A DNA stretch of 14,877 nucleotides from UBA7672 sp035548775 (lineage in GTDB: Bacteria > Pseudomonadota > Alphaproteobacteria > Caulobacterales > Hyphomonadaceae), in assembly GCA_035548775.1 (NCBI GenBank), contig DASZSI010000044.1, positions 1-14,877 of the forward strand, written 5' to 3'. The notes under the pieces were generated by a model. It was not told where the DNA came from, ran no database searches, and worked only from the letters and a program-made list of their open reading frames with translations. Of this stretch, positions 6,525 to 13,434 are shown piece by piece (the stretch's first letter is position 1; each line of letters opens with the position of its first letter). Both the position numbers and the translations under genes were made by a program.

Positions 6525-7451
6525 TCAATAGCCCTGGCCGACGCCGCCATCCAGCTGCAGGTCGCCCGCCGCGATCGGGCGCGGAACTTTTACTTCCTTG
6601 ACTACCTTGGTGACGGTCTGGCGTTTCGCCGGCTCGCAGAAGGTCTTCTTCGACGAAGCCTGCACCAGTTTCACGCCCGGGCCGTACTTGCGCAGCAGCG
6701 ACCGCTCGTTGCAGTTGCGCTCCGGCGTCTGCGGCTTGCACGACAGCTCGCCGCCCGGACCGTGCCACAGCGCCTCGCCCTTGGCGCACGAGAAGGATTC
6801 GCCCTTGTCGAAGCTGGCTCGGCCCTCAACCATCTCGCCCAGCGTCACCTGCATGTGCGTCCCGGCGATGCAGCGATAAATCTCGCCTTTGTAGGTCCGG
6901 TCGACCTGTGTCTCGCCATCGGTGCGCGATGCGGGGTGCGGCGTATTGGTGTCGTCCATGCACATCGCCTGCACCGGGCGCGTGCGGATCTCCACCGTCT
7001 CGCGATTGATGCAGTAATTTTCCTCGCCGACCTGGTCCTCGACCACTTGCCTGGTCTCATAGCCGCCGTCGACATTGAGGCCGTTGATCGAGCTGGGGCT
7101 GACGCCGGCATTGCCATAGAACCCGCCATTGACGCCGCCATAGACGGATGCGCCGCCCGACGCACCGCCGGAAACAACGACGCCTGACGACAGCGTCGTG
7201 GAAACGCCCGCCGAGGCGACGACGGTCGAAGTCGCGCCGACATTGACGTTTGCCGCGGCGACCGAAACCCCCGGCACGTTGACGATGATATTCTTGGGTG
7301 TGCTGCAGCACGAGGAAGGCGGCGGCGGGGGCGGAGACGGCGTGGGCGAGCAGGTGTGACAACCGCTCTGCTGGCCGATCGCCGTCAGGGACGTGCCGGC
7401 AATCACGGCCACGCTGGCGCCCGCCAGCATGTATCGCCATGAAACGCTCAT
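6525..7451 (-). CDS. secreted Gly/Ser/Val-rich, cysteine-rich protein of unknown function
   Basis: I do not recognise this 308-residue protein. It starts with a signal peptide (hydrophobic residues 8-25, cleavage near TAIG-QQ). A CHTC motif (31-34), a proline-rich linker (36-45) and adjacent cysteines C48-C49 follow. Residues 55-130 are low-complexity (repeated V-A-N-V, SGG, YGG, NGG), suggestive of an extended or beta-rich surface segment. Residues 135-308 form a domain with seven cysteines (147, 164, 194, 222, 238, 247, 272), including YRCIAG and FSCAKG, and then a basic VTKVVKEVKVPRP and a final GQGY. The -3 position before C31 is Gln, so a lipobox is unlikely. The start at 7451 is decided by a very strong GGAAGGAGA just upstream and by the signal peptide; the frame is open back to 7730. 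A cell-surface or envelope structural role is a guess. Confidence 0.82.
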   Translation of the reverse strand: MSVSWRYMLAGASVAVIAGTSLTAIGQQSGCHTCSPTPSPPPPPPSSCCSTPKNIIVNVPGVSVAAANVNVGATSTVVASAGVSTTLSSGVVVSGGASGGASVYGGVNGGFYGNAGVSPSSINGLNVDGGYETRQVVEDQVGEENYCINRETVEIRTRPVQAMCMDDTNTPHPASRTDGETQVDRTYKGEIYRCIAGTHMQVTLGEMVEGRASFDKGESFSCAKGEALWHGPGGELSCKPQTPERNCNERSLLRKYGPGVKLVQASSKKTFCEPAKRQTVTKVVKEVKVPRPIAAGDLQLDGGVGQGY

Positions 7452-7620
7452 TACGTGTCTCCTTCCGGCCTCGCCTGCCGGGATGCAAACGCCGCGCCCT
7501 TTTCTCTCTTGGGGCGGGAAAACGCGCAGTTTCGGGGCGCGATTCTCCCCGCGCGCGTGGTGGCCTGATGGTTGCGACATCATTCGCATCGCCCTGGGGG
7601 ATTCAGGTCGAGCGTAGAGT

Positions 7621-8169
7621 GTGGCGATCAATCGTATGGAAGAGATAAAGGCCCATCCGAACACGCAGGCTGTCTTGGACGCATGGCGCCGTCTGAGCGA
7701 AGGCGCGTTGACCGAAGACGGCCCGACCACCGACGACTATCCCGGGCTGGTCGGTCGTTTGTTCGTTCTTAACCACGTCGCCGAGCGCGACTATTCGTTC
7801 CGCCGTGTCGGCTATTCGCTGGAGCGGCTCTTCGGCCGACAGCTTGCCGAACACAATTTCCTGTCGATCTGGAGCGAACCGGACCGCCAGCTTGTATCGG
7901 CCGCCTTGACGGCTGCGGCGTCGGACCGTGGACCGACGCTGATCCACGCCCGCGGGGAAACCCTGGCCGGCCGCCGGATCGACCTCGAATTCGCCCTCGC
8001 TCCGCTGTTCAGCCGGACCGGCGCGCCGGCGCGATTCCTGGGCCTCTGCCAGTCGATGACCTCCGAGGAAATCCTTAACGGCCGCCCCCTTCGTCGCCTG
8101 CAGGCGATCGCGATTTACCCGCCAGCGCCCAGCCAGCATCCCGCGATCAGGATCGTCAGCTCCAGATGA
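7621..8169 (+). CDS. PAS domain protein (PAS_5 family)
   Basis: This 182-residue cytosolic protein resembles the alphaproteobacterial PAS_5 family. A short helix (HPNTQAVLDAWRRL, 12-25) leads into a PAS-like core (about 39-147) with DYSFRRVGYSLERLFGRQL (57-75), the SIWSEPDRQ segment and the strand pair EFALAPLFSRTGAPARFLGL (123-142). The tail has PLRRLQAIAIYPPAP, usual for the family. No kinase, GGDEF or EAL domain is attached, so it may act as a stand-alone sensor or partner. It starts at GTG 7621; ATG at 7636 is an alternative five codons in, and neither has a clear Shine-Dalgarno. It is divergent from the secreted Cys-rich gene and lies 237 bp before a PilZ gene on the same strand, suggesting shared signalling. 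No ligand-binding residues can be assigned. Confidence 0.82.
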   Translation: MAINRMEEIKAHPNTQAVLDAWRRLSEGALTEDGPTTDDYPGLVGRLFVLNHVAERDYSFRRVGYSLERLFGRQLAEHNFLSIWSEPDRQLVSAALTAAASDRGPTLIHARGETLAGRRIDLEFALAPLFSRTGAPARFLGLCQSMTSEEILNGRPLRRLQAIAIYPPAPSQHPAIRIVSSR

Positions 8170-8339
8170 TCGCACGACCGCAGCAGCCGTTCTGCCTGTC
8201 GCGCCAGCACCCCGAACTGGCCAATCGCAGTCCGGCGCCGCGGATCCCGGCCAACGACCTTCTGCCCCGACCTGCGGCCCATAAACCATCCGAAGACGCT
8301 GTTTCCGGGCGCGAAAACCCCTCCGGCAAGGGTTTGTGA
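8166..8339 (+). CDS. possible small ORF overlapping the PAS gene stop (57 aa)
   Basis: An ATG at 8166 overlaps the PAS stop as ATGA and opens a 57-codon frame (starting MIARPQQPFCLSRQHPELAN, rich in Pro, Arg and Ser) that ends with TGA at 8337-8339. The overlap would allow translational coupling. By my count about 41 of its 57 codons end in G or C, somewhat below the level typical of the neighbouring genes, and it shows no known domain or membrane helix. It may be a real small protein, a chance frame, or the remnant of a longer gene. Conservation of the overlap in relatives would settle it. Confidence 0.2.
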   Translation: MIARPQQPFCLSRQHPELANRSPAPRIPANDLLPRPAAHKPSEDAVSGRENPSGKGL

Positions 8340-8361
8340 ACCAATCGCCGTTTACCCTGCC
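8325..8361. promoter_or_regulatory. inverted repeat upstream of the tandem-PilZ gene
   Basis: GGCA-A-GGGT (8325-8333) is complementary to ACCC-TGCC (8354-8361) apart from one bulged A, and a smaller GGTT-TGTG-AACC dyad (8331-8342) overlaps its left arm. It lies about 45 bases before the PilZ start. It could be a regulator site or a leader hairpin. No binding protein is implied by the sequence, and chance is possible. Confidence 0.25.
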
Positions 8362-8406
8362 GCGACATGGAAGGGGCCTGTCTCCTCCAGGCGGACGAGG
8401 GACGCG

Positions 8407-9006
8407 ATGCAGCTGGCGCAAAGCGCGGCAAGACCGCTCATCAAGCGTGAGGAAGAGCCGGATCGCCGCCGTCACAAGCGGGTGCATTGGTCGGTGCGCG
8501 TGCGCGGCCTCACCGCCGAGGGCGAAGAATTCCAGGCCATGACCGTCGATGTCTGCGCCGGCGGCCTGCGCATCAATCTCGCCCGCCCGCTCAGCGTGGG
8601 CGACAACCTGGTCCTCTACATCGACGATATCGGCCGGGTCGAAGGCGTGGTGGCGCGTGCGCTCCGCGAAGTCGGCTACGCCGTCGAGTTCAAGCTCACC
8701 TCCCGCAAGCGCGACAAGATCGCCGACCAGCTCACCTGGCTCATCAACCGCGATCGCCTGGGCCTCACCGACGAGCGCGAGGCCGAGCGTCGTCCTGGCG
8801 GCGGACAGGTCGTGGCGACCTTCGGCAAGATCTCGATCGCCTGTGCGGTGATGGATGTCTCGATCTTCGGTGTCGCCCTGAAAACCGCTGGCCCGCGTCC
8901 GATGATCGGCGACAAGGTCACGGTCGGCGAACGCTCCGGCACCTGCGTGCGCTACATCGAAGGCGGCTTCGCCGTCGACTTCCGCACGATTCACGCAAAC
9001 GACTGA
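8407..9006 (+). CDS. tandem PilZ-domain protein, likely cyclic-di-GMP receptor
   Basis: This 199-residue soluble protein binds, by family, the second messenger cyclic di-GMP. The first PilZ domain (about 19-117) has the RxxxR loop as R21-RHK-R25 and the D-x-S-x-x-G motif as D48-VCAG-G53, with Cys in place of Ser. A second domain (about 122-196) has D150-VSIF-G155 preceded by R124-EAE-R128. The gap between the two motifs is nearly the same in each domain (22-23 residues), so both may be complete. No effector domain is fused, so output must be through a partner, perhaps the PAS protein upstream or a motility or envelope component. GAGGGA lies 4 bases before the ATG. It is convergent with the DUF1963 gene, 7 bp between stops. 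Confidence 0.9.
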   Translation: MQLAQSAARPLIKREEEPDRRRHKRVHWSVRVRGLTAEGEEFQAMTVDVCAGGLRINLARPLSVGDNLVLYIDDIGRVEGVVARALREVGYAVEFKLTSRKRDKIADQLTWLINRDRLGLTDEREAERRPGGGQVVATFGKISIACAVMDVSIFGVALKTAGPRPMIGDKVTVGERSGTCVRYIEGGFAVDFRTIHAND

Positions 9007-9013
9007 GACGAAC

Positions 9014-9763
9014 TCAGGTCGTGTCGATCCTGATCGACCAGTCTTGGTCTCTGCGGAAGAAATAGGCCGATCCGCCAGCCCACCCGATCCGGCCACGGCT
9101 CGTACTGTCGAGCTGGAACACGAATTCTGCACCGTCGGGCCAACTTGAGTCCTGCCACCATTGTGGGTAGCCGCCGAACTTTATCGGCTTGTCCTTCTGC
9201 GCTTCAGACCTCGTGACTGTTGCCGGATGGCTGAAGAACCAGTCGTCCAGATGCGATTGGGCGATGCGATCGGGAATCCGAAGAGCAAAATCGCTCCAAT
9301 CCGGCAGGTCCACGTCGATGGGGTGCCATCGAATGGGGAAGACTGGAAAACCTGGATACTCGCGATAACCGGGACCGATCGGGGTCAACCCGGCCAGCGA
9401 GTCGTAAGCACGAACGCAGAAGCCTTGCCCATTGTTGGCGTTCCATAGAGGGCCGGATTTCAAATCCATCCAGAGAGAAAGCAGAGCGATGCCTTCCGGC
9501 GATGGTTTCGCGTTCGGGAACTCGTCGAAGCGCGTCTGCAGGATCGGATGCATCACTCGACCCGAAATCTCGCAAATTGGAACCGCTTCGCCGGGAAGGC
9601 CGACGAAATTCCCGCCCCACCAGCTCGTGAGGCGATTGCTCGTATCAGGCGGCCGGAAGCCGCCAAGCTCGCCGAGCATTGCGGGCTTGGCTGACTCCTC
9701 CAGCAGACGTCTAGCTTCCGCCAGTTCTTCGGAACTCAGGTGGTCCCTGGTCTGACGGGGCAT
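9014..9763 (-). CDS. DUF1963 / YwqG-like protein, probably acquired
   Basis: This 249-residue protein has no signal peptide or membrane helix. The C-terminal half shows the DUF1963 pattern: IKFGGYPQWWQ (194-204), the FVFQLDS strand (214-220) and GWAGGSAYFF (227-236). The family has no established molecular role; members turn up singly and in mobile or toxin-immunity settings, so an immunity or accessory role is conceivable but unproven. Composition differs from the neighbours: one 60-base line I counted (9181-9240) has 33 G+C, against 41 in a line of the PilZ gene (8581-8640). Together with its simple insertion at the end of the hydratase unit, this suggests recent transfer. The ATG at 9763 has TAGGGCG upstream and lies 9 bases after the hydratase stop, so the two are probably co-transcribed. 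Confidence 0.75.
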   Translation of the reverse strand: MPRQTRDHLSSEELAEARRLLEESAKPAMLGELGGFRPPDTSNRLTSWWGGNFVGLPGEAVPICEISGRVMHPILQTRFDEFPNAKPSPEGIALLSLWMDLKSGPLWNANNGQGFCVRAYDSLAGLTPIGPGYREYPGFPVFPIRWHPIDVDLPDWSDFALRIPDRIAQSHLDDWFFSHPATVTRSEAQKDKPIKFGGYPQWWQDSSWPDGAEFVFQLDSTSRGRIGWAGGSAYFFRRDQDWSIRIDTT

Positions 9764-9772
9764 TGCCGCGCC

Positions 9773-10561
9773 CTACGGCTCGTTCTTCCACACCGGCTTG
9801 CGCTTTTCGGCAAAGGCCTTGGGGCCTTCCTTGTGGTCCGCCGACGCCATCAGGCGGCCAATCCCGGGAACCTTGTGATCGAAAGCCGTCTTGAAGTCAG
9901 CGGTGTTGAGGCCGGTCATCACCGTCTCCTTGGTCGCCTTGATCGCCATCGGCGAGCACTCGAGGATCATACCCGCCCAGCGCTTGGCTTCCTCCAGCGC
10001 CTTGCCCTGCGGCACAACCTCGGTCACGAAGCCGATCTCCTTGCCCTCGGCGGCGCCGACCGTGCGACCCGTCAGCATCATGCCCATCGCCTTCTTGAGC
10101 GGAACCTGACGGGGAAGCCGGTGCATGCCTGCCGCAAGGGCCGCAAAGCCGACGCGCGGCTCCGGCAGGGCGAACTTGGCGTTCTCGGCCGCGATGATGA
10201 TGTCGGCCGCCAGGGCGATCTCGAACCCGCCGCCCATGGCAAACCCGTTCACGGCCGCGATCACCGGCTTGAACAGGTCATAACGCGAGGTCAGGCCGCC
10301 GAAGCCGCTAGAGGGCATGGGGACCGGCGATTTCTGGCCCGATGCCGCGAACTTGAGGTCGTTGCCCGCCGAAAACGCCTTTTCTCCAGCGCCCGTGACA
10401 ATGGCGACCCACAGCTCGGGATTGGCGGCAAACTCGTCAAAAGCCTTGCCCATCTCGGCATTTCCCATCGGATGCAGGCAATTCAGCTGGTCCGGGCGGT
10501 TGATCGTGACGATGAACAGGCGGCCGTCGGTCTCGGTCTTGATGAACTCGTAGGCGCTCAT
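9773..10561 (-). CDS. enoyl-CoA hydratase/isomerase family protein
   Basis: This crotonase-fold protein of 262 residues probably acts on an acyl-CoA double bond in beta-oxidation or a related acyl-CoA pathway. The oxyanion-hole regions are FSAGNDLKFAA (63-73) and AVNGFAMGGGFEIALAADI (103-121). The two acidic positions used by hydratases are present as E114 in GGGFE and E134 in LPEPRVG, so hydration activity is plausible. The C-terminal helices (about 205-262) complete the fold. The start is the Met at 10561, with GGGAGAAA upstream; the frame is open 18 codons further but without family similarity. The exact substrate is not evident, as crotonases also include isomerases, dehalogenases and lyases. 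The start faces the GYF-like gene divergently across 82 bp containing overlapping palindromes. Confidence 0.93.
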   Translation of the reverse strand: MSAYEFIKTETDGRLFIVTINRPDQLNCLHPMGNAEMGKAFDEFAANPELWVAIVTGAGEKAFSAGNDLKFAASGQKSPVPMPSSGFGGLTSRYDLFKPVIAAVNGFAMGGGFEIALAADIIIAAENAKFALPEPRVGFAALAAGMHRLPRQVPLKKAMGMMLTGRTVGAAEGKEIGFVTEVVPQGKALEEAKRWAGMILECSPMAIKATKETVMTGLNTADFKTAFDHKVPGIGRLMASADHKEGPKAFAEKRKPVWKNEP

Positions 10562-10577
10562 GGGTTTCTCCCGTTTA

Positions 10578-10596
10578 CTTTTCGAAAAGCCGGCTT
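10578..10596. promoter_or_regulatory. overlapping palindromes in the divergent hydratase/GYF intergenic region
   Basis: CTTTTCGAAAAG (10578-10589) and AAGCCGGCTT (10587-10596) are both perfect palindromes and overlap by three bases, in an 82 bp space between divergent starts. Such dyads often mark operator sites for dimeric regulators controlling one or both genes. No regulator gene is adjacent, and no matching second copy was noticed in the window. Confidence 0.35.
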
Positions 10597-10643
10597 GTCC
10601 TAGGATTAACGGCAATCAGGGGTTTGCGGAACACGCTGTTTCT

Positions 10644-11237
10644 ATGAGCGATACGCTTGAACTCAGACAGCCGGTGGATCCGGACGACGAGGGGTTGCAC
10701 ACCCCTCCGCCGCCCTTTGAGGGCGTTAAATGGCGCATCAAGGTGGGCGAGAAGGAATACGGCCCCTACCCCCGCTCGCGCCTGATCGATTTCCTGAAGG
10801 AAGGCCGCGTCCAGGCCGGCACCTTCATCGCCTGCGGCACCGACATCGATTATCACCGCGCCGACCACCATCCGAACCTGCGCTGGGATTTCAAGGCGCC
10901 GCGCAAGCGCAAGTTCGGCGACCCGCGCCTGGAGCCGGGCGAAACCGAGGTTCCGGTCTGCAACTATTTCATCGCCGGCCGCCTGATGGCGGGCAACGAG
11001 CGCTTCGAACGCGTGCTGCGCGACGCCGGCAAGATGACCCGAGTGGCCGGCGACATGTGGGTCTTGCGCTCCAAGCAGACTGTCCAGCAGCTGCGCAACC
11101 AGCTCACCATCATCATGAAGCCGCACGAGCACTTCGTGATCGTCAACGCCACCAAGGACCGGCTCGCCTGGTTCAACATCGGCGTCGAGCAGGACATCTC
11201 CGTCCGCGGCGTCTGGGATAGCGACGAGATCCAGTAG
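10644..11237 (+). CDS. GYF_2-like domain fused to a Cas2/SinR-like ferredoxin-fold domain
   Basis: This 197-residue soluble protein appears to have two domains. Residues 29-65 (WRIKVGEKEYGPYPRSRLID, then FLKEG and FIACG) match the GYF_2 pattern W-x-x-x-x-G-x-x-x-GP-x-x-x-x-x-L, a putative peptide-binding fold. Residues 104-180 have the order strand (VCNYFIAGRL), helix (NERFERVLRDAG), strand pair (TRVAGDMWVLRSK), helix (TVQQLRNQL), strand (HEHFVIVNA) and AWFNIG. This resembles the small ferredoxin-like domain of Cas2 and SinR-like hypothetical proteins. The resemblance is by pattern only, and there is no CRISPR locus here. The Met at 10644 was chosen because the longer frame from 10560 overlaps the divergent hydratase start. 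No clear ribosome binding site is visible. Function is unknown; protein-protein interaction is the likely theme. Confidence 0.78.
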   Translation: MSDTLELRQPVDPDDEGLHTPPPPFEGVKWRIKVGEKEYGPYPRSRLIDFLKEGRVQAGTFIACGTDIDYHRADHHPNLRWDFKAPRKRKFGDPRLEPGETEVPVCNYFIAGRLMAGNERFERVLRDAGKMTRVAGDMWVLRSKQTVQQLRNQLTIIMKPHEHFVIVNATKDRLAWFNIGVEQDISVRGVWDSDEIQ

Positions 11238-11309
11238 GCGGCTCGGCCTGCCCTTTCCCCTCGCCTTCGATCGCGCATGCCCCTAGCTTCTCCCCCGAGG
11301 GAGATTTCC

Positions 11310-11666
11310 ATGCGCGCACGTTCTGTTGTTCTCGCCATCGCCATCGCGGCCGGCGTGTCTGCGCCCGCCTATGCCGGCAACTGGGGCGCCATCGACTGCG
11401 CGAAGGCGAAGTCGCCGGACGAAAAGGCGATCTGCGCCTCCACCGAACTCGTCCAGCTCGATGCGCAGATGAGCACCGAGTACGGGCTGCTCAAGGGCTT
11501 TCTCGCCATGGGCGGCCGCGGCGCGCTGATGGATGCACAGAAGGACTGGATCAAGGCCCGCGCCACCTGCGCCGCCGACACGGCCTGCCTGACCCGAACC
11601 TACAACGACCGCATCGCCGCGCTCGAAAAGGAATTCGACCGCATCAAGTCCAACGGTCCGTTCTGA
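11310..11666 (+). CDS. secreted LprI-like (DUF1311) protein
   Basis: This 118-residue exported protein has a signal peptide ending in APAYA (cleavage after residue 22). The mature part matches the LprI N-terminal family (DUF1311): DCAKAKSPDEKAICAS, LVQLDAQMSTEY, DAQKDWIKARATC and ACLTRTYNDRIAAL in family order. The four cysteines (30, 42, 87, 93) probably form two disulphides in the periplasm. Some family members inhibit lysozyme, so a role in envelope protection is possible; it is inferred from family only. The ATG at 11310 has a good GAGGGAGA upstream and a clean signal peptide; the earlier in-frame ATG at 11277 would add eleven unlikely residues. It lies 72 bp after the GYF-like gene, on the same strand. 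Confidence 0.85.
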   Translation: MRARSVVLAIAIAAGVSAPAYAGNWGAIDCAKAKSPDEKAICASTELVQLDAQMSTEYGLLKGFLAMGGRGALMDAQKDWIKARATCAADTACLTRTYNDRIAALEKEFDRIKSNGPF

Positions 11667-11686
11667 CTTTCATTCTCATCAGGCTG

Positions 11687-11718
11687 TTGACGCACGCCTC
11701 CCGAAACGCTCCTTGATA
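11687..11718 (+). promoter_or_regulatory. possible promoter for the VIT-family gene
   Basis: TTGACG (11687-11692) is a good -35 match, followed after an 18-20 base spacer by the weak -10-like sequences CTTGAT/TTGATA, about 22 bases before the ATG at 11741. The spacing is longer than ideal. It is the only plausible sigma70-like signal in the 74 bp gap after the LprI-like gene. Confidence 0.25.
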
Positions 11719-11740
11719 GGAAGGCAGCAGGCGGGACGAG

Positions 11741-12454
11741 ATGGCGCGCACGCGGGTTCACACACGGGGGCATAGGGAACGCCATGTCGGAACGCGCACC
11801 GGCTGGCTGCGCGCCGCCGTGCTGGGCGCCAATGACGGCATCCTTTCAACCGCCAGCCTTGTCGTCGGCGTCGCCGCGTCCGGCGCCTCGCAGCAATCCG
11901 TCCTCATCTCTGGCGTGGCCGGTCTCGTCGCCGGCGCCATGTCGATGGCCGCGGGCGAATATGTCTCCGTCAGCTCGCAGGCCGACGCCGAAAACGCAGA
12001 CCTTGCCCGCGAAAAGCGCGAGCTGCACGAGGAGCCGGAGGCTGAACGCCAGGAACTCACCCAGATCTATGTCGACCGGGGACTCGACCGCGACCTTGCC
12101 CGCCAGGTCGCCGACCAGCTCACCGCGAGGAACGCTCTGGAAGCCCACGCACGCGACGAGCTGGGTATAAACGAGTTCACCACCGCCCGTCCCATCCAGG
12201 CCGCCTTCGCCTCGGCTCTGTCGTTTTCCGTTGGCGCGGCGATGCCCATCATTGTGGCCGCTCTTTCCCCGCGAGACGTTCTGGGCGCCGCCGTCGCCAT
12301 CGCCACCGCGCCCATGCTGACCTTGCTCGGCTATCTCGGCGCTCGCGCCGGAAATTCCAACGTGGTGAAGCCGATGATCCGCGTGACGCTCTGGGGCCTC
12401 ATCGCGATGGCCGCCGCCGCGCTGGTCGGAAAGCTGTTCAACGTGCAGGTCTAG
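11741..12454 (+). CDS. VIT1/CCC1-family iron or manganese transporter
   Basis: This 237-residue inner-membrane protein should move Fe2+ and/or Mn2+ by proton exchange. It has the CCC1/VIT layout: helix 1 with LGANDGILSTASLVVG (28-43), helix 2 with AGLVAGAMSMAAGEYVSVSSQ (60-80), a Glu-rich cytosolic metal-binding section (EKRELHEEPEAERQEL, 91-106, continuing to about 150) and three C-terminal helices (about 153-174, 178-203, 212-232). The conserved Asp of helix 1 (D32) and the Met/Gly/Glu positions of helix 2, used for ion passage in characterised members, are present. GGACGAG precedes the ATG. Its TAG stop overlaps that of the opposing LLM gene in a single CTAG. Metal specificity cannot be read from sequence. 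Confidence 0.93.
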   Translation: MARTRVHTRGHRERHVGTRTGWLRAAVLGANDGILSTASLVVGVAASGASQQSVLISGVAGLVAGAMSMAAGEYVSVSSQADAENADLAREKRELHEEPEAERQELTQIYVDRGLDRDLARQVADQLTARNALEAHARDELGINEFTTARPIQAAFASALSFSVGAAMPIIVAALSPRDVLGAAVAIATAPMLTLLGYLGARAGNSNVVKPMIRVTLWGLIAMAAAALVGKLFNVQV

Positions 12455-13434
12455 CCCATCGCTCCCGAAGCGATCTCGAAACTCCGCACCCGCTTGGCGT
12501 GATCGTAGATCGAACCCGTCACCATCAGCTCGTCCGCGCCAGTCCGCCCGGCAAACGCCCGGATGCCCGCGCGCACCTTCTCCGGCCCGCCCACAACCGA
12601 GCAGGCCAGCGCCTGCGACAGCCCGGCCTGGATGATCGGATCGAGCGCTTCGAACACGCCCTCCTTCGGCGGCGGCATGCGCCCCGGCCGTCCCAGCCGC
12701 AAATTCGCGAACGACTGCTGCAGCGAGGAGAACAGGAATTTCCCTTCCTCGTCCGTCTGCCCCGCGATCACGTTGAGGCCGAGCATCACATAGGGCTTCG
12801 CCAGCCGCTTCGACGGCCGGAAGCGCTGGCGATAGATCTGGATCGCGCCCTCCATGTCGCCGGGCGCGAAGTGCGACGCGAACGCGTAGGGCAGTCCCAG
12901 ATGCGCCGCCAGCTGCGCGCCGAACAGCGAAGACCCCAGCATCCACATTTCCACGTCGGCGCCGGCGCCCGGCACCGCGCGCACCGGTTGATCGGCCGCC
13001 GCCGGCTCGAACCAGCCCATCAGCTCCACCACGTCCTGCGGAAACGTGTCAGTCCCGCCCTGCAGCGCCCGTCGCAAGGCGTGCGCCGTCGCCATGTCGG
13101 TCCCGGGCGCACGTCCCAGTCCAAGATCGATCCGCCCCGGATGCAGCTCCGCCAGCGTGCCGAACGCCTCGGCCACCATCAGCGGCGCGTGATTGGGCAG
13201 CATGATGCCGCCCGAGCCAACGCGGATCGACTTCGTCCCCGCCGCGACATGCGCAATCACCACGGCGGTCGCAGCCGACGCGATCCCCGGCATGTTGTGA
13301 TGCTCGGCCAGCCAGAACCGGTTGTAACCCAGCCGCTCGGCGTTCCTCGCAAGATCCAGGCTGTTGGCCAGCGCCTGTCCCGCCGAGGATCCTTCGACAA
13401 TCGGCGCCAGGTCGAGAACGGAGAGCTTCACCAT
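12451..13434 (-). CDS. LLM-class (luciferase-like) flavin-dependent oxidoreductase
   Basis: This 327-residue protein is expected to be a TIM-barrel enzyme using FMNH2 or F420-like flavin, with unknown substrate. Family motifs are visible: RFWLAEHHNMPGIAS (39-53), IRVGSGGIMLPNHAPLMVAE (70-89) and LHPGRIDLGLGRAPG (97-111). The length and pattern fit the YhbW/MsnO8-type group of bacterial luciferase-like monooxygenases. No signal peptide is present, so it is cytosolic. The ATG at 13434 has only a weak upstream site. A GATAT-AGGCG-ATATC dyad (13441-13455) overlaps the likely promoter between this gene and the divergent 260-residue gene. The stop overlaps the VIT-family stop. Confidence 0.93.
   Translation of the reverse strand: MVKLSVLDLAPIVEGSSAGQALANSLDLARNAERLGYNRFWLAEHHNMPGIASAATAVVIAHVAAGTKSIRVGSGGIMLPNHAPLMVAEAFGTLAELHPGRIDLGLGRAPGTDMATAHALRRALQGGTDTFPQDVVELMGWFEPAAADQPVRAVPGAGADVEMWMLGSSLFGAQLAAHLGLPYAFASHFAPGDMEGAIQIYRQRFRPSKRLAKPYVMLGLNVIAGQTDEEGKFLFSSLQQSFANLRLGRPGRMPPPKEGVFEALDPIIQAGLSQALACSVVGGPEKVRAGIRAFAGRTGADELMVTGSIYDHAKRVRSFEIASGAMG

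Noticed and set aside
7603..9132. Minus-strand open frame of about 509 codons opposite the PAS and PilZ genes
   Set aside because: It is antisense to two genes with clear family motifs, shows no domain of its own, and long antisense frames are common at this GC content.
10644..11237. Cas2-like domain as part of a CRISPR locus
   Set aside because: No cas1, other cas gene or repeat-spacer array exists in the window.
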